Below, in pieces: positions 6,602 to 13,623 of a DNA stretch of 51,405 nt (positions are counted from its first letter, which is position 1; each line of letters starts with the position of its first letter). Source of the stretch: Pseudomonadota bacterium (GTDB lineage: Bacteria; Pseudomonadota; Gammaproteobacteria; Burkholderiales; Rhodocyclaceae); NCBI GenBank assembly GCA_018240785.1, contig JAFEFC010000035.1, positions 1 through 51,405 of the forward strand. The letters are read 5' to 3'. Under the pieces are notes generated by a model that saw only the letters and a list, made by a program, of their open reading frames with translations, had not been told where the DNA came from and ran no database searches. The position numbers were made by a program, and so were the translations under genes.

Positions 6602-7219
6602 ATGGCAATCAGCAAGGAGCAGATCTTCACTATTGCCGACGAGCTCGACGCCGCCGGCCAGAATCCGACCCTTGCCGCCGTGCGCAAGGTGTTGGGAGGC
6701 GGGAGCTTCACCACGATCTCCGAGGCGATGAACGAGTGGAAGGCGCGGAAGGCCGAGAAGGAAACCCCGCTCCGTCAGCCGGCCCCGGAGGCCGTTGCCG
6801 AACGACTCGCCGAGTTCGGTGCTGAGGTCTGGGCGCTTGCGCTCGAACTCGCGAACGGCCGTTTGGCGTCCGAGCGTGAGGCGCTCGATGCGGCCCGTGT
6901 CCAGCTTGAGGCAGAGCGGCAGGAGGCGGCGGAGCTCGCCGACCAGGTATCGGCCGAGCTTGAGGCTCTGCAGCAAAAGGTTGCCGAGCTCGAAGAGGCA
7001 AACACAAAGCTCGAGAGCGAGCACGAGAAGGCGCTGCGCCAGGTATCCAAGGCTGAAGAGCGAGCTACGACCGCCGAAGCCCGGATCACGGAGATCGAGA
7101 AGCGTGCGGATGACCTCAATACCGAGCTCGCGCGAGTGAATACGCAGAACACCGATCTGGTGAAAGCGCTGGCGGATACGGCGATGCGCGCGAACGACGC
7201 CGTAACCAAGAAGGAGTAA
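6602..7219 (+). CDS. KfrA-like coiled-coil DNA-binding protein (second copy)
   Basis: Encodes 205 aa. Residues 1-60 are a KfrA_N-type DNA-binding domain (SKEQIFTIADELDAAGQNPT, then LAAVRKVLGGGSFTTISEAM). Residues 95-195 are an unbroken Ala/Glu/Arg coiled coil ending TAMRANDAVTKKE. The ATG follows AAGGAG. It is shorter than the kfrA-like gene at 1991 and its operator repeat differs (GTTGTAT against ACGTTAT), so it is not a recent duplicate. It sits within a 2.1-kb segment bounded by Tn3-type termini. A perfect hairpin terminator follows 28 nt after the stop. The likely role is an autoregulated plasmid-stability or nucleoid protein. Confidence 0.85.
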   Translation: MAISKEQIFTIADELDAAGQNPTLAAVRKVLGGGSFTTISEAMNEWKARKAEKETPLRQPAPEAVAERLAEFGAEVWALALELANGRLASEREALDAARVQLEAERQEAAELADQVSAELEALQQKVAELEEANTKLESEHEKALRQVSKAEERATTAEARITEIEKRADDLNTELARVNTQNTDLVKALADTAMRANDAVTKKE

Positions 7220-7246
7220 CGGGGGGAGGTCTCTTCCTTCAACCCG

Positions 7247-7272
7247 AAAAAGTTGGGACGTCCCAACTTTTT
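7247..7272. terminator. Bidirectional rho-independent terminator
   Basis: A perfect 26-nt palindrome: arms AAAAAGTTGGGAC and GTCCCAACTTTTT, with A and T runs on the two sides. It lies 28 nt after the second kfrA-like gene and can stop transcription from both directions. Confidence 0.85.
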
Positions 7273-7449
7273 CTCTCGTGGAGCGCCCCGGTCAGAGGGA
7301 GGAGAATGCGGCTGCACCAGTTCACTGGGCTGGCCGCCTCGCGTGCAGCGGGCTTCTGACAGAAAACGGTCAGGCGTCCACTGCACGCACCGCCGCGAAA
7401 GATCGAAATTGCTCGGAACTCCTGTGCACGGCGCGACAAAGCCGGTCCG

Positions 7450-7845
7450 TCACAAAAGGCGCGTTGATTGCCCTTGCGCCGTGAGAAGTGCCACCGCCTT
7501 CTTATCGAAGGAGACGAAGGTTTCCCCGCCAAGCCAGTTGCCTTCGTAGGCAATGACGCCATCGGCAAAGTCGCCGCCCGCGTCAAGCATCAGCAAGCCG
7601 GCCTCGACAGCAGGCCGGTTCACTTCCACATTCGCGGCGGCCAGTAGTGCCCGGATCGCGCTGGCCGCGTCGGATTGCTGGAAGCCGTAGACACGCAGCA
7701 GCACCCAAACAAATTCGCATAGGCACGGCAACGCGACCGCGATCAATTCGGCGTCGGTCAAGACTGCGGCGGCAACGTCCGCTTGTACGGGATCGTCACG
7801 CACAACCGCACGTACAAGGACGTTGGTATCGACTGCGACCTTCAT
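7450..7845 (-). CDS. PIN-domain RNase toxin
   Basis: Encodes 131 aa. Asp6 in MKVAVDTNVLVRAVV starts the PIN fold; the Glu of LCEFVWVL and the Asp residues of GGDFADGVIAYE and FVSFDKKAVALL supply the rest of the metal site. This is a VapC-like toxin of the AbrB-paired kind. Its start overlaps the antitoxin stop by 4 nt. It is not a close relative of the vapC at 5686, and the pair faces the other way. The C terminus is short and may be trimmed, but all catalytic acids are present. Confidence 0.85.
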   Translation of the reverse strand: MKVAVDTNVLVRAVVRDDPVQADVAAAVLTDAELIAVALPCLCEFVWVLLRVYGFQQSDAASAIRALLAAANVEVNRPAVEAGLLMLDAGGDFADGVIAYEGNWLGGETFVSFDKKAVALLTAQGQSTRLL

Positions 7846-8093
7846 TGCTTACCTGCCCAGCCTTGCGCCGCCGCCTCGTTGATTTCTTCGATGGTGGCAA
7901 CTTTCTGTGTCCTGCCCGCGAGCAGGCCGACAAAGCCGGCTATCGTCCCTGCGGGCCGTGCCGCCTTGAGCATGCCCCGACCGTCTGGCAGCAAGTCCAG
8001 CTCGATCTTGTCGCCTGGCTTGATGCCGAGGTGTTGCAGTACATCCTTCCGGAACGTCACTTGTCCCCGTGCGGTAACGGTCAATGTGGTCAT
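7842..8093 (-). CDS. AbrB/SpoVT-type antitoxin
   Basis: Encodes 83 aa from the ATG at 8093 (after GAGGG). The N-terminal half is a classic AbrB swapped-hairpin: TLTVTARGQVTFRKDVLQHL then GIKPGDKIELDLLPDGRG. The C-terminal half (TIEEINEAAAQGWAGKQ) should bind the toxin. A longer in-frame start at 8132 lies inside the perfect palindrome at 8126-8143, so the shorter form fits better. It overlaps the PIN toxin by 4 nt and is predicted to repress the pair by binding that palindrome. Confidence 0.87.
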   Translation of the reverse strand: MTTLTVTARGQVTFRKDVLQHLGIKPGDKIELDLLPDGRGMLKAARPAGTIAGFVGLLAGRTQKVATIEEINEAAAQGWAGKQ

Positions 8094-8125
8094 AGTGGTG
8101 TGCCCTCGCAATTCAAGGTTGATGC

Positions 8126-8143
8126 TTTGCATTGTAATGCAAA
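8126..8143. promoter_or_regulatory. Perfect operator palindrome of the second toxin-antitoxin pair
   Basis: TTTGCATT-GT-AATGCAAA is a perfect 18-bp dyad 33 nt upstream of the antitoxin start at 8093, in an AT-rich promoter. Confidence 0.65.
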
Positions 8144-8189
8144 ACCGCCTTACTTAAAATTTCCGCCAACCGATCATTAGACGGTCAAA

Positions 8190-8227
8190 CCGGACGTGAT
8201 TTATTTTCCGTTTTCTGAGACGACCCC
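8190..8227 (-). repeat. Tn3-family terminal inverted repeat (body to the left)
   Basis: The complement starts GGGGTCGTCTCAGAAAACGG then AAAATAAA, identical to the Tn21-type terminus for 28 bases, and then diverges over the inner 10. It faces the terminus at 6143. The 2.1-kb interval between them holds a toxin-antitoxin pair and a kfrA-like gene but no transposase. Confidence 0.8.
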
Positions 8228-8271
8228 TGCCTTAGAGGACGCCGGTCCGCTCCACCCGGTCCACAGAGCTT

Positions 8272-8301
8272 CTTACCTGATAACTCTTATTATCAAGTAA
8301 G
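8272..8301. promoter_or_regulatory. Candidate tyrosine-recombinase core site (12-6-12)
   Basis: Arms CTTACCTGATAA (8272-8283) and TTATCAAGTAAG (8290-8301) are inverted repeats matching at 11 of 12 positions, separated by CTCTTA. A 12-6-12 arrangement fits the binding-arm and 6-nt overlap geometry of XerCD/dif-like sites. It lies 46 nt upstream of the tyrosine recombinase gene. It could instead be an operator or leader hairpin. Confidence 0.5.
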
Positions 8302-8347
8302 GCTTTTTCGCCTAAGATGCGGCAAAAGTCGGGTTCCGGGAGGCAGT

Positions 8348-10135
8348 ATGGCGCAGAACATGGTGGTCGAACGGGCGCTGCCGCGCTACACGCGGGCGGA
8401 TTTCGCGGCGCTGCGTGGGTGGCTGAACAAGCTGCCGGTGGAGCGCCTCGCCGCGCTCTATTACACCGAGGACGATCTCGAGGCGCTCGGCTGCGCCACG
8501 CCAGGTGCGCTCGAGGCGCGCCTTGCGCTGATGCGCGATCACCTCATCGAACGGGCGAGTCTCGCCAATCCGCGTCTTGCGGAGGGACTGCGCGAAGCGC
8601 GGCGCTCGGCGCGCTGGAGTGCGGTGGCGATGCGTTATCTGTTCGATGCGGCCGAGTTCGCCTCACGCGAACCGCAGCCCGCCGATGCCCTCAGCGCGTG
8701 GCTAAAACCGCGCATCAGCCGGCATTTGGCGCATGAGGGCGTGCGCGCGGTCAGCGAGCTCAAGCACCTGATCGAGGTGCGCGGTCGCGGCTGGTGGCGG
8801 CCGATCCGCCGCCTCGGCGCCGGCAAGGCGGCCGCCCTCGAGCGCTGGCTGCGCCACCACGAAAAAACGCTCGGCCCCCTGGCCGTACCCGTGGCACCCA
8901 TCCAGGCGCAGCCGCCCATCGTGCTGCGCCCGGACGAGCCGATCCTCGTGCCGCTCGAGCGCATGGCGCTCGCGCACGCGTTCGACGGCCGTCATGGCGT
9001 CAATCGGGCCGCCGCCCTGAGCCTCATCGCCGCCGACAACGACCTGGAGGCGGTGCAGGCCTTCCTGGTGAAGTACCGCGGCCAGGCGAAGACGCAGCGC
9101 GCGTATCAGAAGGAGCTCGAACGCTTTCTGCTGTGGTGCCTCTACGCCCGGCGCAAACCGCTCTCGAGCGTGCTGGTCGACGATTGCGAAGCCTACAAGA
9201 CGTTCCTCGCCGCGCCCGATCCCGGCTGGTGCGGCAAGAAGGCGGGCCGTCACACCGTCTACTGGCGGCCCTTCAGCGGGCCACTCTCACCCGACTCCCA
9301 GCGCTACGCGATCACCGTGCTAAAGACGTTTTTCGCCTGGCTCGTCGATGTGCGTTACCTCGGCGGCAATCCCTGGGTGGCCGTGGGACCGCCGCTCGTG
9401 GAGCAGCGCTCGGTGGCACTGCACCTGGACAAGGCGTTGCCCGAAGATCTGTGGACCCGGTGTGCGCGCGAGGGCGGACTCTTCGATCAGGCGTGCGAGA
9501 TGGCCCCCGACGAAGACGCGCGGCGCCAGGCGCGGCTCGTGCGCGCGGCGCTGTTGCTGATCGGGCACGCCGGCATCCGGCGCGAGGAAGCGGCTCGCGC
9601 GCAGCGCCGCCACCTGAAGCCCCTGCCGGGTCAGGCCGGCGCGCTGTGGGAGCTGGAGGTGCTGGGCAAGCGCCAGAAGTGGCGCACCGTGTTCCTGCCG
9701 GCACGGGCCATTTCCGCGATCGCCGCGCACTGGGCCGACCGCGAGGAGGATTTTGCGGCGGCCGATCACGCCGGCGCACTGATCTCGCCGCTCATCATCC
9801 CCTCGACCCCGGCCGCCCGCGACAAGCACCTCGACAAGCTCGATGCGCCCGGCGCCGGATTTTCGCCCGACGGGCTGTACCGGTGCCTGAAGACGGGGCT
9901 GACGCGGATCGCGGCAGATGCGCGGCTCGCGCTCGACGACGCGGAGGGCGCGCTGTTGAAACGCGCGGGCCTGCACGCCTTTCGCCACACCTTCGGCACC
10001 CTCGCCGCCGCGCACGCGCTGCCGCTCGATGTGCTGCAACGCGTCATGGGGCACGCAAGCCTGCAGACCACCTCGATCTACGTGCAGGCCGAGCGCCAGC
10101 GCAGCATCGAGGAGATGGGGAAGTTCTTCAGATGA
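8348..10135 (+). CDS. Tyrosine recombinase/integrase, 595 aa
   Basis: Encodes 595 aa from an ATG preceded by GGGAGG. Residues 1-170 are an extra N-terminal region (LPRYTRADFAALRGWLNKLP onward) of the kind found in large plasmid and transposon integrases (DUF3701-like), with a helix-hairpin-helix look around LIEVRGRGWWRPIRRLGAGK. Residues 230-345 are the core-binding SAM-like domain. The catalytic domain follows, with Arg411 (HAGIRREE), His543 and Arg546 (HAFRHTFG), His569 (GHASLQTT) and nucleophile Tyr578 (TSIYVQAE), so it should be active. A dyad at 8272 may be its target. Multimer resolution or integration are the likely roles; context does not decide between them. Confidence 0.93.
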   Translation: MAQNMVVERALPRYTRADFAALRGWLNKLPVERLAALYYTEDDLEALGCATPGALEARLALMRDHLIERASLANPRLAEGLREARRSARWSAVAMRYLFDAAEFASREPQPADALSAWLKPRISRHLAHEGVRAVSELKHLIEVRGRGWWRPIRRLGAGKAAALERWLRHHEKTLGPLAVPVAPIQAQPPIVLRPDEPILVPLERMALAHAFDGRHGVNRAAALSLIAADNDLEAVQAFLVKYRGQAKTQRAYQKELERFLLWCLYARRKPLSSVLVDDCEAYKTFLAAPDPGWCGKKAGRHTVYWRPFSGPLSPDSQRYAITVLKTFFAWLVDVRYLGGNPWVAVGPPLVEQRSVALHLDKALPEDLWTRCAREGGLFDQACEMAPDEDARRQARLVRAALLLIGHAGIRREEAARAQRRHLKPLPGQAGALWELEVLGKRQKWRTVFLPARAISAIAAHWADREEDFAAADHAGALISPLIIPSTPAARDKHLDKLDAPGAGFSPDGLYRCLKTGLTRIAADARLALDDAEGALLKRAGLHAFRHTFGTLAAAHALPLDVLQRVMGHASLQTTSIYVQAERQRSIEEMGKFFR

Positions 10136-10300
10136 AACATTCCAGCCAATAGCAGGAATCCCATCCCATGGCACAACCGTACCGGTTTCGCTGTCACGCC
10201 ATATTGCGGGCGCAAAGGAGGACAACGCGTCGCCGGCCAGGTGGTCAATGCCTCGCGCGTCTGCGTTGCGGGATGGCTTTGTCGGGCGGTGCCGAAGTGG

Positions 10301-10579
10301 TCAGCGTTCGATGAGGGTACGGTCCCAGGGTGAGCCGGTCTTTCTCCAGGCCATCCGCTCCTGTGCGTCTTTGAGGTCGAGCAGCGCATCGATCATCGGG
10401 TTGAGGACGCTGGCTTCGAGATAGACGCTCAGCTTGAGAGCCATCTTGTCCGGTGACGTGATCGTAAACCGGAATCCGCCTCCATCTTCGGCATCCTGGA
10501 TGGCGATGTACTCCATTGTTCCTACGGTGTGCTGATAGGCGATCAGACGCACAAACGCGTCGCCTTCCATGTGCTTCAT
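10301..10579 (-). CDS. Small protein, unnamed
   Basis: Encodes 92 aa from the ATG at 10579, preceded by GAGG. The sequence (MEYIAIQDAEDGGGFRFTIT, then MALKLSVYLEASVLNPMIDA and LLDLKDAQERMAWRKTG) looks like a compact alpha/beta protein with a helical C terminus. The open frame extends upstream but the composition there is not protein-like. No family is recognised. It lies between the recombinase and the candidate rep gene, convergent with the recombinase. Confidence 0.6.
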   Translation of the reverse strand: MKHMEGDAFVRLIAYQHTVGTMEYIAIQDAEDGGGFRFTITSPDKMALKLSVYLEASVLNPMIDALLDLKDAQERMAWRKTGSPWDRTLIER

Positions 10580-11033
10580 GACTGGCCTCGCTGGTGAAGT
10601 GGGCGGACCGCTTCGGCGGTCCAGGTGATCCCATTGAGGTGGCCCGCACTCATCCATGCGAGCGCTGTGGTGGCCGAAGGCGAAAGGCCTGGTGACTCCG
10701 CCATTCGCCGACGTGCCCGCATCGTCGCAGCCCAAATGCGCGGAGAGTCCCCGGTTGCACGCCACTTCATCCTGCGTGTGAGGATGCGCCTCACCGTGGT
10801 CTCGACGCGCGTCAACACCGCTTTGCTGACGTCGCATCGAACGCGTGCGTCTCGTGCAGTGCGGTCTGGTCGGCCGCTTCCAGTCGCTGCCCGATGATGG
10901 GCAGTAGTCGGGCCAGGCTGTCGGCTACGGGCCGCGGGCGGTTCGTTCTCCCTGGCAGTGCAGTCATGACCAACACCATCGCGCGCAAGGGCGTGACCGC
11001 GGCACCGAAAGTTCCTGCGCGGACCCGCCCGAT
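10580..11033. other. Intergenic stretch between small gene and candidate rep
   Basis: No convincing gene in 454 bp. Frames on both strands are open but Arg/Ala-rich and lack motifs. No iteron-like direct repeats were seen. It may hold decayed coding sequence. Confidence 0.45.
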
Positions 11034-11981
11034 TCACGGGACACCCACGGCCATCGGAACGAGCCGTCCCTCGTCGATGGCATCAAGGAACGCGACATCC
11101 ATCGGCCTAAAGCCCCGACGATCGGGCCCGATCTGCTCAACAAAGCCGTTTGCCCTCACGAAGACCTGGATCCGGCCGTCTCGGGTGCGGTAAGCGCGGC
11201 CTTCGAGCTCCGCCGCCTTGCGGGCCACGCGTGCCTTGTCGAGCCCGGCTTGGTGCGCCTGCGTCTCGTGCTGCACAACGGCGCGGTAGTCCTTGTCCTG
11301 CAGCACCAGTTTGCGGAGGTAGGCGAAGAGCCCTCGATCGGTGAGCCCCTCGAGGTACTTGCGCGAGGCCTGCACGATGTCCGAGAGCCGCTGCTTGCGG
11401 CTGCTGGCCAGCTTCATCAGCGCGAGCACCCCGGTGGGTTTCATGTCGTTGCGGGCGACGAGCCAGGCAAGTTCCGTGGGCAGCGCGCAGCCTTCGATTT
11501 TGACAAAAGGCGCCGGCTTCGCCGGTTGATTTTCTTTAGATTGTTTTTGATGGGTTGATTTAGAGGCGTCAGCCGGGACGGGTGATGCCGCGGCGGGGCT
11601 GTGGATAACCGGGGTTGAGGACGCATCGGGCGCCGGAGCGGCTTCGCCGGTGAGGGTCAGCGCCTCGAGCAGGCGCTCGGTCGGCGTGATGGGCGACGAG
11701 GAGCCTTTGAGGCCTTTTCGGGCGATTTGCTCGCGTTCGATCAAACCGCGCTCTTCCAGCCATTTCACGACGCGACCGACGGTTTCGACCGATTTGCCCG
11801 ATTCTCGGGCAAGGGTGGCGCGTGCGGCATAAATGGGCGATTTCAGGCACGCGAGCCGGATCTTTTTGACGATGCGCACGACAACGCGAAGGTAGCCGTC
11901 CGGGAGGTCCCGGAAGACGGCGGCTTCATCGATCGCGGCGCAGGCGCGCGCGATCGACGAGGGGTAGGCAATGGCAGACAT
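11034..11981 (-). CDS. Winged-helix protein, candidate plasmid replication initiator
   Basis: Encodes 315 aa; the ATG at 11981 follows GAGG. Residues 25-100 form a helix-turn-helix/winged-helix domain like HTH_36 replication or helicase-loader proteins: RLACLKSPIYAARATLARES then GKSVETVGRVVKWLEERGLI. Residues 110-160 are a Ser/Pro/Lys-rich linker, and 160-315 a second mostly helical domain (LAYLRKLVLQDKDYRAVVQ region). Its place next to parS, parB and parA, and the lack of any other initiator, make it the best Rep candidate. A transcriptional regulator is the alternative. Two hairpin terminators insulate it from the par operon. Confidence 0.6.
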   Translation of the reverse strand: MSAIAYPSSIARACAAIDEAAVFRDLPDGYLRVVVRIVKKIRLACLKSPIYAARATLARESGKSVETVGRVVKWLEERGLIEREQIARKGLKGSSSPITPTERLLEALTLTGEAAPAPDASSTPVIHSPAAASPVPADASKSTHQKQSKENQPAKPAPFVKIEGCALPTELAWLVARNDMKPTGVLALMKLASSRKQRLSDIVQASRKYLEGLTDRGLFAYLRKLVLQDKDYRAVVQHETQAHQAGLDKARVARKAAELEGRAYRTRDGRIQVFVRANGFVEQIGPDRRGFRPMDVAFLDAIDEGRLVPMAVGVP

Positions 11982-12108
11982 TCAAAACCTCAAGGCGTAA
12001 AGGTTCCTTGACGTTTCAGGCCGTTTTGGTAGCATTGCCTCGTTGCGGGAGGGTTTGACCGGTTGGCGCCGGTTGCTTCCAAAGTGGTCCGAAACACCAG
12101 TTCCAGAT

Positions 12109-12142
12109 AAACCCCGTTGAGTTGGCGCTCAGCGGGGTTTTT
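12109..12142 (+). terminator. Rho-independent terminator upstream of candidate rep
   Basis: AAACCCCGTTGAG and CTCAGCGGGGTTT form a 13-bp stem (one mismatch) with loop TTGGCG and a T run on the + strand. It lies 128 nt upstream of the candidate rep start and points the opposite way, so it may end a short antisense or leader transcript from the rep control region. Confidence 0.75.
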
Positions 12143-12229
12143 CTTTGGCAGGAAGGGTTTTGATCGGGTCAGGTCATCGTGATCTCCTGGGCTGAAACCT
12201 GATGCTCGAAATCGGACGCCCAGATGTGC

Positions 12230-12254
12230 GAAACCCCGCGGAGGGCGGGGTTTC
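12230..12254. terminator. Hairpin between candidate rep and parS cluster
   Basis: GAAACCCCGC and GCGGGGTTTC form a perfect 10-bp stem around a 5-nt loop. T runs are short on both sides. It lies downstream of parB and probably limits readthrough from parAB toward rep. Confidence 0.55.
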
Positions 12255-12283
12255 TGTGTGTTGCGTCGTGGGCTGGCAGGCGG

Positions 12284-12551
12284 TGTTTATACGTATAAAC
12301 ACGCCATACCCGATGGGATCGGGGAGGCTTTCGTTTTGGATCGGGCAGTTCCTGAGAGGAGACCATGGATGGCTTGCGGCCTCCATGATGTTTATACGTA
12401 TAAACAACTCCGGCGCCGGCTTGGGCGGACGTGTTTATACGTATAAACATCTCTTGGGCTTTCCGATGCGCGGCGATGTTCGCGTCGCCGCGCGGGCGTG
12501 AGTAGTGAGCACCTCCGCAAGCCGGCTGTCTGGTGTTTATACGTATAAACA
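12284..12551. repeat. parS: Cluster of four 18-bp palindromes, candidate parS centromere
   Basis: The perfect palindrome TGTTTATACGTATAAACA occurs at 12284-12301, 12389-12406, 12432-12449 and 12534-12551, ending 11 nt from the parB stop. Centre-to-centre distances are 105, 43 and 102 bp, close to 10, 4 and 10 helical turns. Identity of all four copies, position beside parB and palindromic form fit ParB-binding centromere sites. The sequence differs from the chromosomal parS consensus, as plasmid sites usually do. Replication-protein binding is the alternative. Confidence 0.75.
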
Positions 12552-12562
12552 GCCTGATCATG

Positions 12563-13621
12563 CTAGTCCCGCGCCTCCTCGTTCTCGGCTGGAGCACTAC
12601 CCTTCGACGTGTCATCCTCATTGAACTCTTCGGCGACCGTTGCCAGCAGCTCCTCGAGCGCCATCGCAAACTTGACGCGCTTCGACGGCTCGACGCTGAT
12701 GTTGACTTCGAACGCGTCGCCGCGCCGCTTGTAGTAGCCGTTCTTGTAGCGAACCTGTTTTGAGGCCGTCGGTGTCTTGCTCGTCTTCGGTTCAAGCAAA
12801 GCCTGGGTCTGATTCACAAGCCAGGCATGGGTGTGATTCTCTTCTGCAAACTTCACTGCAAGCCGGACGGCCTGTCGGAGGCCGACCTTGTCGGCAACTT
12901 TGCTCAATTGGTATGCGGCGTTGGCGCCAAAACGTGTTGGTGCGCCTTTGATAATCTCGACGACATCGGGGGGCAGCTTCGAAAACGCCCGATAAAATGT
13001 CATCTGCGATCGAGAAACGCCCGCTCTGCGCGCGACATCGGCCGACGTCTCGCCAGCGGCAATGAGCTTCTCGTAGAACAGTGCCCGATCAAGGTCGCAG
13101 TGTTGCTCGCGCTCTTCGTTCTGTTGATAGCCGAACCAGGCTGATTCTTCGAGTGTCAGGTTGTCGTGAACTTCTGCGAGAAGTTCTTCGAGAACCTTAT
13201 GCTCCAGGCACGATTGAACGCGTGTCCAGCCGTCCGCGATAATGAATCGGCCGTCCTGATCCGGGTTCGGGATGACGTGGATTGGGTCGTGCTGCCCTTG
13301 CGTGCGGAGCGCCTCTGCGCGATCCCGGATCATTTCGGGGGTGTAAACCTCACGCGGAGCAAGGGGGTTCGGATCGATGAGTCGTACATCGATCATCATG
13401 AGGTTCCGGCCTGATCCGTTCGTGGAAATCGGGACGGCTTTGGGTGGCAGCGCAGATGTGACCTTGAGTGGTGGCACGATCTGCCCGATTGCCTCCTCGG
13501 GAACGATGGGCTGATGAGAGATGACAGCGAATTCTTCGGGCTCGGCATGAGGCGATGTCGATGGAACGACGGCGCCTGACTTGATCAAGCCCGATATCTT
13601 ATAGGGTGCACGCTTGGCCAT
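12563..13621 (-). CDS. parB: ParB-family partition protein
   Basis: Encodes 352 aa from the ATG at 13621 (after GGAG). Residues 1-70 are a variable, probably ParA-contacting arm. The ParB/Spo0J N-terminal domain follows (VRLIDPNPLAPREVYTPEMI, with DPIHVIPNPDQDGRFIIADG). Then comes a helix-turn-helix with TSADVARRAGVSRSQMTFYR, and a C-terminal dimerisation region ending in an acidic tail. The arginine motif that contacts CTP in canonical ParB (GERRxRA) is here ADGWTRVQSC, a degenerate form. It lies 2 nt after parA in one operon and just upstream of the four palindromes. It should load on parS and stimulate ParA. Confidence 0.9.
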   Translation of the reverse strand: MAKRAPYKISGLIKSGAVVPSTSPHAEPEEFAVISHQPIVPEEAIGQIVPPLKVTSALPPKAVPISTNGSGRNLMMIDVRLIDPNPLAPREVYTPEMIRDRAEALRTQGQHDPIHVIPNPDQDGRFIIADGWTRVQSCLEHKVLEELLAEVHDNLTLEESAWFGYQQNEEREQHCDLDRALFYEKLIAAGETSADVARRAGVSRSQMTFYRAFSKLPPDVVEIIKGAPTRFGANAAYQLSKVADKVGLRQAVRLAVKFAEENHTHAWLVNQTQALLEPKTSKTPTASKQVRYKNGYYKRRGDAFEVNISVEPSKRVKFAMALEELLATVAEEFNEDDTSKGSAPAENEEARD

Positions 13622-13623
13622 CG

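Noticed and set aside
1160-8227. A single 7-kb Tn3-type transposon from the terminus at 1160 to that at 8227
   Set aside because: The flanking 5-mers TTGAT and TGCCT differ and further termini lie at 1513 and 6143, so nested or mosaic remnants are more likely.
10576-11037. A 153-codon leftward frame next to candidate rep
   Set aside because: Arg/Ala/Thr-rich with no ribosome-binding site or motif, and it overlaps the better-supported 92-aa gene.
12169-12795. Frames repeating MFIRIN / VYTYKH in the parS region
   Set aside because: They are translations of the 18-bp palindromes, not genes.
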